DNA of 64,000 nucleotides from Conchocele bisecta (lineage: Eukaryota > Mollusca > Bivalvia > Lucinida > Thyasiridae), in the NCBI GenBank assembly GCA_029237695.1, contig CM055279.1, positions 6,528,323 to 6,592,322 on the forward strand. The letters are read 5' to 3'. A program made the translations under genes and the position numbers. This document shows positions 56,709 to 64,000 of this stretch, piece after piece. Within the stretch, counting starts at the first letter, position 1. Each line of letters opens with the position of its first letter. A model generated the notes under the pieces. It saw only the letters and a list, made by a program, of their open reading frames with translations, did not search any database and was not told the origin of the DNA.

Positions 56709-57420
56709 ATGGATGACCCACCGTTACCTCTCCGCGAACTCCGGGGACTCGATAAGGCTGTGCAAACAGTCCGGGGGCGAACTGGTCCTTAACCTCTCCA
56801 AACTATCGTCGTTGGATGAACATATCGCGATAGAAGAAAGAAAACTGGTGGAAGCCCGTGACGATAGATAATCTATCGAACGGATCACCGTACGCCTGCG
56901 GTCGTTGCGGGATGAAAGAGAAGCTCGTTTGGAGCCTCGACTAACGGTCATACGCTCGGCACCCAAATAAGTCGGATCCGCAAAACAATCTTGAGGGTCC
57001 TGCACGAGAACACGACACTCGGTGAGCGTCTTCGCACTCACTCTTTTCAGAGAGCAGGGCGTCACGATAGTAAGTATTATCACTGCTCTAGGCATGACTA
57101 TATCGACCCTAGTTCTAGCTATCACTGATGATGGTGGTGCGGTGGCTGCACCCGCGCCAGCACCAGCACTCGCGCCATCCGGCGGAGTCAAGGAGTGGGT
57201 AAAAAAGCAACTAAAAGCCCTCGCCAGTCTCCTGGCTAAATTAGCCGGAAAGGTGGCTGCCGCGCCGCCTGGGCTGATCGGGGGTCTCGTCTCCTTCTTG
57301 CTATCTATATTATCAAAACCTGCCGGATGGCTCGCCGAGAATGTTTGGGCTTTAATCGTGGCGATCGCCGGTCTCCTGCTATTCAACGCCCGAGAGTTCC
57401 TAAAACCAAAGCGCGAATAG
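56709..57420 (+). pseudogene. Coiled-coil and membrane protein
   Basis: It starts MDDPPLPLRELRGLDKAVQ. Further parts in shifted frames give a coiled coil (LSSLDEHIAIEERKLVEARD; RLRSLRDEREARLE), then LFREQGVTIVSIITALGM with a membrane span (about 57050-57120). Next come an alanine/proline linker, an amphipathic WVKKQLKALASLLAKLAGK segment, and two more hydrophobic stretches ending in FLKPKRE. Breaks: a frame change near 56785, an in-frame TAA at about 56871, a TAA near 56968 with a frame change around 56970-56985, and one near 57045. Only the last 132 codons are intact. The layout resembles a known but unnamed invertebrate Polinton protein, possibly a virion membrane or envelope-associated protein (inference). 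Confidence 0.6.
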
Positions 57421-58819
57421 TCCGACCGCCACGAGGGCGACGACGAGCCCTAATTTTTCATCCTCGAGGGCTGTGACACTAGTTCCGAAGGAACTTGCTG
57501 GTGTACTTTGCGCTGGTGCATCAAGTCCTATTGTGTCAACAACGGTGGAACTTGATGTGACACTAGTTCCGAAGGAACTTGATGGGGCGCTTTGCAATGG
57601 GGTGGGTGCTTGTGGTTTTATGAAATCGTTTCTACTTCCAACTCGGCTCCCGAGCATGTTGGGGGTGCTCTTGATGATATCCGCGTTCACGTTACCGTTA
57701 TGGCCGATCTTTTGTGGTGGCGATTACGATCTGATTATTGTAACTGTCAACCCGGTCGTCTCGTAGTATCATATTGTCCGGCGCCATATACAGACCTATT
57801 CCAAATACATAGTCTACTGGGGTGCCGGCATACTGCAAAACGTCTTGATACCGCTGAATCGCCGCCGGGAGGTCCATCGGAGATGAGATGGCGTCCTCGA
57901 CATTTGCCAAGAACTGTTTATGGCTATCGAACGCCGTTCCCGTGCCCAGTATAGAACTGCGCGCTTGCGCCTGTGCGCCGAGGATGGTCCAGACGTATGT
58001 GCGAATGGAGTCGTTGAAGCGTGGAACTCCGGCCTGCGTGAACCCCAGACCCTTATCTAACATAAATGTACCCCAAGCGTCATGGACCGCAGCAGCCTGC
58101 TGTATGTAATCGACGTGAGCTCGTTTCGGAGGCAGCCAATCGCAGGATGAGACTCCACAGTGCCGACCCCCAGACACTTCCGGCCCGAAGGTCATCGTCG
58201 CGGGGTCAAAATTCCCGACGTTTCGACTGACGATGTGGTCACCGGAGTGATCGTGTCTAAAATCAGTCTGCGTCCAATTCCCGGACTGGCCCCGAATGAG
58301 AACGTCCCCGAGGCCAGTGCTGCTATGAAATGCTTTCTGGCTCCAGTCCGCGTATTTTGGGACCCCAAATCCGTTACACAGTCTTTCGAACGCCCTACGG
58401 TCGTATGCGCTGGGATTCCAGCCGTCGTCCTGCGGCAGAGATATTTTCTGTTCTTTGAGAATCCTCCTAATAGTGTAGTACGCGTGAAAGTTGTAAACGG
58501 CCCTCAAGAAGGGATCCTCCGCGGCCAGATGGTCCTGAGAGGAAACACCGCATCCGGCTGTTTGGCACCATACCGCGAAATTGAGCTGATTCTGCCAAAA
58601 CTGCATCGGCGTTTCTTTCCACCCGTTCACAGCCTCCATGGTAGTAATCTTGGGCAGCCTATATTGTTAAAAGATGTCGGGGAAGTTGGTTCGAAAGCCT
58701 GTTCCGCCACGAACTTGGATAGTGGGGTGCACCATCCGTGGAGCGCCAACCTTAGTGTCGTAGACCCCGCCGACCGCGTACTTTGCATCAGAATTAAAGC
58801 CAAAAGCCTTGGTATCCAT
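57400..58819 (-). pseudogene. Large conserved Polinton virion-type protein with C-terminal membrane segment
   Basis: It starts MDTKAFGFNSDAKYAVGGVY and continues with PRMVHPTIQVRGGTGFR, then MEAVNGWKETPMQFWQNQLN, DSIRTYVWTILGAQAQARS and YMAPDNMILR. It ends with a proline/serine linker and a hydrophobic span LGLVVALVAVGLFALWF. It is about 470 codons long. The middle 313 codons (58639-57698) are one open frame. Breaks are two frame changes near 58645-58675 and one near 57705. The family is widespread in bivalve and coral Polinton elements; I know of no function, and a tail-anchored virion component is inferred. The 3' end overlaps the opposite gene by about 21 bp. Its start is 16 bp from that of 58836. 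Confidence 0.7.
57470..57575. repeat. Internal ~84-bp direct repeat in the virion-protein linker
   Basis: GTGACACTAGTTCCGAAGGA then ACTTG occurs at 57472 and again at 57556. It encodes SSFGTSVT twice in the proline/serine linker on the minus strand, a small in-frame duplication. Confidence 0.8.
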
Positions 58820-58835
58820 TGCAAAAGATATTATT

Positions 58836-59525
58836 ATGTTTGCTACTATCACTAATGTTCAAACGGATGCTTGCACACTTCAGAATTCAATCGACAACTG
58901 CCGCGGAAAAAAAGACCGGCCTCAGATCTATCACCTTCACGGTTGGCTGGAAAAATGTGGGGAAGGGTCAAGGGTTCGCGTTTGAGGGTGGATATGGCGG
59001 TCGAGTTCGTGATCCAAAACTGCTAGCCGCAGGACTTTGGAGCGCCGGAGACTTACACAAATGTGTTGCAACGGAACTTGCGGGTCGAGCCAGCTCGTAA
59101 TTTCAAAGATCAATGGGTTGGTGATATTCAAGGTCGAACACAGGTGGGCCGTAGCCGTGACAACTGAGCTAGCCCCCATGCTCGGTTTCGAGAAGGCACT
59201 CTCGGCTAACGGCGGCATGTTTAAGTCGGGGACCTATTTCGGAGACCGACCAGTGGATTTCGCGGTCACCAAAAATCTTCACATTCACATGCAGCTCAGT
59301 ACATCCGAGAACCTGGTAGACGGGGCTCCGAACACATTACTAAAAACTGTGCCTGCTGGTGACAGTTTCTTTGGCGAGATGGTGAACATAGACTTTCCAA
59401 CACCCGAGATGAAACGTTTGGAATCGGGGCACATCCACGAATTGAAGATCTCTATTATCGATGATAAAGCGCGAGAGTTAAAGGACGATTACCCGATTTC
59501 GATCGTTCTCGAAATAACCGATTAA
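58836..59525 (+). pseudogene. Minor-capsid/penton-like Polinton protein
   Basis: It starts MFATITNVQTDACTLQNSID. Further on in shifted frames are ITFTVGWKNVGKGQGFAFEG, then LVISKINGLVIFKVEHRWAV, ELAPMLGFEK, PVDFAVTKNLHIHMQL and a final LKISIIDDKARELKDDYPIS with a stop at 59523. This is about 230 codons. The pattern of short strands, a LGF motif and a terminal beta-rich domain resembles proteins regarded as minor virion components of Polintons; penton identity is inferred. Breaks are frame changes near 58905-58915 (in an A7 run) and near 59085-59097. It is transcribed away from the gene starting at 58819, so the two must share a very short control region. Confidence 0.6.
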
Positions 59526-59553
59526 ACATAATATATATATTTACATATTAATC

Positions 59554-60082
59554 ATGAGCATATACGGCCCAGGTAGTTCAGCGCAGAACAGGACGTTCCC
59601 GTCGTGGGCGCAGCATATGATGAAGCCACAATGAGAAGGCTGGAGGGAAGGATAGCGCAGGCCCGCACAGAGGCGGCTACGGTGATTGCGCACGTGCAGC
59701 GATTGTAAGCTTGAAAACCCGTCATAACAGTTTGTGCAGAGGAGTGGGGTTCACTGAACGAGGGTGGCCACGAATATTCATTCGGTGCCAACGCGAGCAA
59801 CAGATATGGGGGGTACACTATGGCATGGCAGCCTCCGGGACGATTCTGTGAATGGCGGTCTGCTCGGTGAACTTTAAGGGGCACTCTGCTACCGAAGTCC
59901 GAGTGAATCTCGTCCTGAACGGGGTAGAACAGAAGTCTGGCATCACCAAGCACGCGGGGCATAGGTCTGGATTTACGATATACGATGATGACACTGCAAT
60001 TAAAGTTTCCTCCGGTAGTGTTATTAACTTTGTAACAAAAGTTGCTGACCAAGCGACTTCCTCCACTGTTGTGACACTGTGA
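59554..60082 (+). pseudogene. Fibre-like or coiled-coil virion protein remnant
   Basis: It starts MSIYGPGSSAQNRTFPSWAQ. After a frame change come VGAAYDEATMRRLEGRIAQA and RTEAATVIAHVQRL, then EWGSLNEGGHEYSFGANASN, and in a further frame VCSVNFKGHSATEV, VRVNLVLNGVEQKSG and FTIYDDDTAIKVSSGSVINF. A short coiled coil followed by a glycine/aspartate-rich beta domain resembles a fibre-like protein recurring in bivalve Polintons. Two stops close together near 59707-59714 and frame changes near 59580 and 59850 make this one of the more damaged genes. It starts 29 bp after the preceding stop. Confidence 0.55.
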
Positions 60083-60104
60083 CACTGTTAATAGAACTTG
60101 ATTT

Positions 60105-60769
60105 ATGATGAATGACGAGAAACTATATCCACACTTACCTTCAGGGACGGCCGACCCGGCATCCTTTAGGATGACCAGGATCGTCGAGATACAACAGATT
60201 CTCCAGCATGAGGGAGAGACGCGAACGGGCCATGCGAAAAAATATAGGCGAGCAGTCAACATAGTCGAGGGGGTGTTAGCCTCAGCTTCCGTTGTAAGCG
60301 GCGTGGGGAGTGTGTCTTTATCAACAATCGTCGCCACGCCGGTCGCGGTGGTCTTGAGTGCGATAGCGGCGGAGGCGGGACTGCTTTGCATGACGACCAG
60401 ACGCGTGGGCCGAAAACTAGAGGTCAAGAGTCGAAAGCACGACCAAATAGCGGTTCTCGCGAGGTCTAAGAAAAACAGTATCGATTTTATCGTCTTGAAA
60501 GCGATAGCCGACAACGATATATCAGATAGCGAGTTCAAACTGGTCGTCGAAGAGATGGCCAGGTACCAGGAGTTAAAGGGCACGATCTGGTCCAAGGCCC
60601 GACCACAAATTCTCTCGGACGAAGACGTAAAAAAACTCGTCATGGAGGGGAGGGCCGACGAGAGAAAATATCTCCTCGCCCGTCTCGGGACGTGATTTGC
60701 TTGCGGCAGCAGGAGATCCCTCCACCATACAGTCCAGCTGTTCCGACGGCCCCGCCATACGGAACATAA
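60105..60769 (+). CDS. Membrane protein with PHLPS N-terminus and PPPY tail in shifted frame
   Basis: The intact frame from 60105 to 60695 gives 196 residues: MMNDEKLYPHLPSGTADPAS, a basic helical stretch, a small-residue membrane hairpin (VLASASVVSGVGSVSLSTIV, VAVVLSAIAAEAGLL), then a charged helical domain ending ARLGT. Such proteins are frequent in invertebrate Polinton elements, with unknown function. Just past the stop, in another frame, a proline-rich stretch EIPPPYSPAVPTAPPYGT ends at a stop at 60769. It contains PPPY, which fits the PPxY consensus of late-domain motifs that recruit HECT ligases and the ESCRT pathway. That it was once the C-terminus is inferred. The start is 23 bp after the preceding stop. 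Confidence 0.65.
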
Positions 60770-60897
60770 AACTTTTTCGGGCCCCGTTACACCACCGTGA
60801 CTACACATCAGATCGGTTCTATGTTTCTAACTGACTTTCTGATTTGAATTATTACTAAACGATAATACTTGCGAGCACGTAATTACTTGCTAACCAT

Positions 60898-61152
60898 TCA
60901 ATGAGTAGCGCGAGTGCCACCGCATGGTGGACATAGCAGTGACTCGGAGCTGGTCCCTACCCCGCAGTGCCTACATGGGCGATGCGAAACGGTCCCTCTT
61001 CTCATCCATGCCCGGTGATGCTTGCAATACTCGTAAATACCGGTACGATGACACCTCTCGTGACTACCTGTCTTCAACCACGCACAATTAACTAGAACCA
61101 TTGTGTGATTACATATAGTGAGTATAGCATAGGGAGGGCTTATCTCTAACAT
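60898..61152 (-). CDS. Small zinc-ribbon protein
   Basis: The frame is intact at 84 codons, but the start at 61101 (MVLVNCAWLKTGSHERC) is more likely, giving 67 residues. Cysteines are placed as C-x10-C-x8-C-x2-H, followed by CRHC and CPPC separated by ten residues, which should bind two zinc ions. I recognise the pattern from small proteins of invertebrate Polinton elements. A nucleic-acid-binding or regulatory role is inferred. It lies alone next to the right TIR, transcribed inward, and is one of the few unbroken genes here. Confidence 0.65.
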   Translation of the reverse strand: MLEISPPYAILTICNHTMVLVNCAWLKTGSHERCHRTGIYEYCKHHRAWMRRGTVSHRPCRHCGVGTSSESLLCPPCGGTRATH

Positions 61153-61198
61153 GGTGTCACAGGTGGTGACATCACCATCTCATTGATAACTTCCAGTC

Positions 61199-61383
61199 GA
61201 GGAAGTATATGGTCTCGCGGTTGATGAAAAACATGTTCCACTCTTATCCATACCCAGTTAACAATGGGGGAAATCCAAGTAGTATATGGGAGTCAAACAT
61301 GAAACGGGGTCCTTATGGAAGCCACCGCGCGTAGCGGGTGGCTTCCATAGGAAACTTGTATCATTTTGACTCCCATATACTAC
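61199..61383. repeat. Right terminal inverted repeat
   Basis: It is the inverted match of 51192-51380 with only a few differences. The outer ~103 bp (61281-61383) folds on itself in the same way as the left end. Confidence 0.93.
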
Positions 61384-61670
61384 TTTGCTTGTTTGTACCG
61401 GATACGTAGGTAGATGTTGAACATATGTGTGTACGCTTAACAGAGAAATGAATTCGCATGGCCTAGCTAATATAATAGCGGCCATCTTGAATTACATATT
61501 CTAGATGTTGAGCAAAATAAATGCGAGAGTTATACCGGCTTATTTTCATAATAAAGTATGGTTTTGATAAAGACATCCACATGGTCATCCCAAAAATAGC
61601 ACGCCGATCACATCGGACTTACTTTGCACTCCGGTACTTCGTGAAGGCTTACATGTGCATACTTAAGTTG
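61384..61670. repeat. Right flank: continuation of the target repeat
   Basis: TTTGCTTGTTTGTACCGGAT and ACGTAGG, then ACAGAGAAATGAATTCGCAT, continue the repeat interrupted by the Polinton (compare 7550-7640). The piece GCGGCCATCTTGAATT also occurs at 49220. Confidence 0.65.
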
Positions 61671-62048
61671 CAGGCCCGTACGCAGGAATTAATGTAGGGG
61701 GTGCGTTATCGACGGCGCGAAGGGCTAAACATTGTTTTTTTGCACATTCACGGACATACCTCGGCAGATTTACCATTTCACCCCTAAATAACTGGAATGG
61801 ATTTTGATATGTTAATCGTGCAACCCATTCCAATCATCACAAAATTATTTTCAGACCAGTCCATGCATGAACATGAGGTGTTTTTGCTGTCAAAATTATG
61901 AAAATTACGTCACGAGCCGGCTCATCTGGATCTACACTGTTTGCCAATACCACTATACAGGCCTATGGTGTTGAACGGGTTAAGGGGGGTGCGTACGCAC
62001 CCGTCGCACCCGTCGCACCCGTCGCACCCTCTCTGCGTACGGGCCTGC
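61671..62048. repeat. Palindromic repeat with CAGGCCCGTACGCAGG ends holding a TTAA-type MITE
   Basis: CAGGCCCGTACGCAGG at the left and CTGCGTACGGGCCTG at the right. Inside is a copy of the MITE seen at 27208 and 33586 (ACCCCTAAATAACTGGAATG to CGGGTTAA, about 61767-61982). A short tandem GTCGCACCC run lies at 61997-62030. Confidence 0.75.
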
Positions 62049-62275
62049 GTTTCCATGTGTTTATGGATAACTGTATTATGTGATGCAAATCAGGTACAAA
62101 CTCACCACAACATGGTATGCCAGTAAACCTACCATAGCCCGCAATAACAGGTTTAACGACACCATACTGAAGGGGGTGTAATCGAATTCCAGAGGTCTGT
62201 TTAAGCCTCTCTAGACAATCGGATTACTCGCGGTCTGTCAAACAATTTCAGGAAACCATTTGCCCTGTTAATTTT

Positions 62276-62344
62276 TCAGTGAAGCCTCTCTAAACCGGAC
62301 TCCCTGGTCTCCAGGGTGTCGTGTTTAAAGAGGTTATACTGTAA
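62276..62344. repeat. Family F palindrome
   Basis: AGTGAAGCCTCTCTAAACCG at the left and AAAGAGGTTATACTGTA at the right. It is followed by the family F long-form interior to about 62445. Confidence 0.75.
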
Positions 62345-62904
62345 ATCAGGCATGTAATCATTCTGATACATACTTATGTATTTTGCAATCGTGAACATGC
62401 ATTATTATCTGAGATGTGTTACCAAGAAGCCCATCAAAGAAAGATTCGTGGTACATAAAAATAGTTGGGATGCCATGCTAATAAGGGGGGACACGAGCGT
62501 TTCCAACGTAAGCCACGCACGAGAGGAATGACGTAGTTTGGTAGACCTAATTAAGATTAATGGATGTAGGAATTCGGACCACAAGTTAATTGGAAGCACC
62601 AGTACACGAGTCCAATTAGTCCCATTGATTGATGTGATCTGGCTATAGCTATTATTTAATGGTGGGGATTGGCTTTAGAATCATCGTTACCCGGACTGAT
62701 ATGTCCGTATGGTTAATCAGTCAGTACGTGTTCGGCCAATACACATTTCGTGATAACATGCTTTACTTAAATTCACGAAAATATTATTTACAGTGTCATT
62801 TGCTCAGCAGTAACGACAATATTAACCCACGGGCCACATTCAAATCAGGCATGTGATGTTTAGTTGCGAACGGTAACTCTTGCAATTTACTCCCGTCCCC
62901 TACC

Positions 62905-63130
62905 CTTCCTATACATATATATATATATCTTAACCCTTCCTATATATATATATATCACATCAAGATATTAAGATATATCACATCAAATGTTGATGCTCGT
63001 TCTTACTTGGCACCACATCAACATCGCAAATTCATCATAACACATCGCACACATCAAATTCGGTCTCTTTATATATGATATGGAAGGGTTATAGGAATGG
63101 AAGGGTTATGATATATCACATCAAATGTTG
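62905..63130. repeat. AT microsatellites and short repeats
   Basis: Two ATATATATATAT tracts (62913-62930 and 62940-62955) and two copies of ATATATCACATCAAATGTTG (about 62972 and 63112). Confidence 0.75.
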
Positions 63131-63446
63131 TATATATCCGCCAGCTAGTTAATAAATGTTACCAATTCAGAACTCCAGATAAGGTGCGTATTGGCGTATT
63201 TTACGCACTTATTTAAGCAGAATACGCAATGATTATCAAAAGAGGGAGTACAAAATACTCATATTTCTTATCTGTTGTGCCCTATTTAATAGGGAAAAAC
63301 ATCAATAATGCATTCGTAAAAGTAAAATACGCATTAAATTTGAAAGCTGGGGGAATAATACTCTTTAGATACAACAATTATCTGGGGCTGTGCAGTGTCA
63401 CTTGCCTGCCTGGTGGGTACCTGGCATATAGGAAGGAATTGGGAAG

Positions 63447-63943
63447 TACAGTGAAACCTCTCTAAACCGGAAACCCTGGGGATCTCAGGTAATCTTCGCT
63501 GACAATAGCGAACAATGTAGATCCATGATCAGGTGCTACACTGTTCGCAAACAAAATACGCCTCATTTTCTGTAAACTATCATAAATAAACGCACACAGA
63601 TACCATTTGTTAGTGTTTTACTTTTCATAGATGAAAATGTGCTCTTTTATCAGGAGCTACACAGGTCACATTTCTATATGCCACATTTCAACAAGCACAG
63701 CCGCATACGAACATATATATATACAGTGAAACGTCTCCTAACCGGACACCATGGGGACCTCCCAGGGTGTCCGGTTTAGAGAGGTTTCACTGTAAGTCAT
63801 GCATTTGATCATTCTGAGCCATAGCTGTGTGCTATGCGATCATGGACATACATTACCACTTGAGATAAATGACTAAGAAACCCATCAAAAATATGATCAC
63901 TGATGTTTTCTTGGTGTCCTGTTTAGAGAGGTTCCACTGTATA
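63447..63943. repeat. Family F group: half, compact and long forms
   Basis: A half-palindrome (TACAGTGAAACCTCTCTAAA) is at 63447-63485. A compact hairpin is at 63723-63794. The long-form interior (TGTGTGCTATGCGATCATGG) follows and ends TTTAGAGAGGTTCCACTGTA at 63943. Confidence 0.8.
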
Positions 63944-64000
63944 TGGACGGACACTTGCTGGTTGACCTTTCGGCCAATTATTGACCAGTCTATCAGCATT

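Larger units (their letters stand above)
51191..61383. mobile_element. Maverick/Polinton-like (adintovirus-related) element, decayed
   Basis: The element has TIRs of about 185 bp and a TTTGCT duplication (51185-51190 and 61384-61389), the 6-bp size usual for Polintons. Inside are remnants of protein-primed DNA polymerase B, a packaging ATPase of the A32/FtsK type, a hexon-like capsid protein and about eight further genes of the Polinton virion set. The base composition is clearly richer in GC than the flanks. At 10.2 kb it is shorter than the usual 15-20 kb: integrase, cysteine protease and the polymerase palm were not found. Genes are arranged as blocks of opposite strands with compact divergent and tail-to-tail junctions. 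Frame breaks occur in most genes, so it is a dead or non-autonomous copy unless the indels are assembly errors. Confidence 0.93.

Noticed and set aside
56724..57386. 220-codon minus-strand ORF
   Set aside because: It is antisense to the coiled-coil/membrane gene, whose plus-strand frames resemble a known family.
59552..60808. 418-codon ORF on the minus strand
   Set aside because: It is antisense to three plus-strand genes that carry recognisable Polinton blocks. It has low-complexity content and no known motif.
51191..61383. Retrovirus-type integrase and Ulp1-type protease of a complete Polinton
   Set aside because: I looked for the DDE pattern and for His/Cys protease motifs in the frames of the element and found none.

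Overview
The window looks like non-coding and accessory DNA from an animal genome, most likely a bivalve mollusc. The reasons are AT-rich sequence, almost no long plausible host ORFs, spliced-exon-like islands, and dense short palindromic repeats, Helentron/pearl-like elements with internal tandem arrays and TCCGTCCGTC-type element ends, all familiar from bivalve genomes. The species cannot be named from sequence alone. No complete host gene was found. Two short islands (40584-40666 on +, 48778-48854 on -) have good splice signals and an open frame and may be single internal exons.

Bases 1 to about 51 kb are a mosaic of nested repeats. They include (i) full-length palindromic MITEs in many families, several flanked by TTAA (piggyBac-type targets); (ii) Helentron/pearl-like elements without TIRs and with central tandem arrays (2.3-5.0 kb, 8.5-11.2 kb, 11.8-12.8 kb); (iii) minisatellites with 44-bp (19.8-20.8 kb) and 21-bp units (38.2, 42.4, 47.2/50.3 and 49.7 kb); (iv) a 1.77-kb composite palindrome (38785-40556) made of five segments joined by abutting terminal repeats; and (v) a decayed LINE 3' end (29.6-30.3 kb, minus strand).

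The main feature is a 10.2-kb Maverick/Polinton (adintovirus-like) element at 51191-61383. It has about 185-bp terminal inverted repeats whose outer 100 bp each fold back on themselves, and a 6-bp target duplication TTTGCT. It lies in an older repeat whose apparently unoccupied relative is at 7505-7640. It carries the 5' part of a protein-primed DNA polymerase B gene, an A32/FtsK-type packaging ATPase, a hexon-like major capsid gene, and a compact set of further genes resembling those of invertebrate Polintons: an acidic protein, a coiled-coil/membrane protein, a large virion-type protein with a C-terminal membrane segment, a minor-capsid-like protein, a fibre-like protein, a membrane protein followed by a PPPY motif, and a zinc-ribbon protein. 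Genes are tightly packed, with divergent starts 16 and 59 bp apart and overlapping ends.

The polymerase palm domain, integrase and protease are missing, and a small inverted duplication sits at the likely deletion point (52.6-53.1 kb). Most genes carry one or more single-base frame breaks or stops, so this copy is a decayed or non-autonomous provirus-like element, or partly a product of indel errors in the assembly. From 61.4 kb to the end the sequence returns to host-type repeats.
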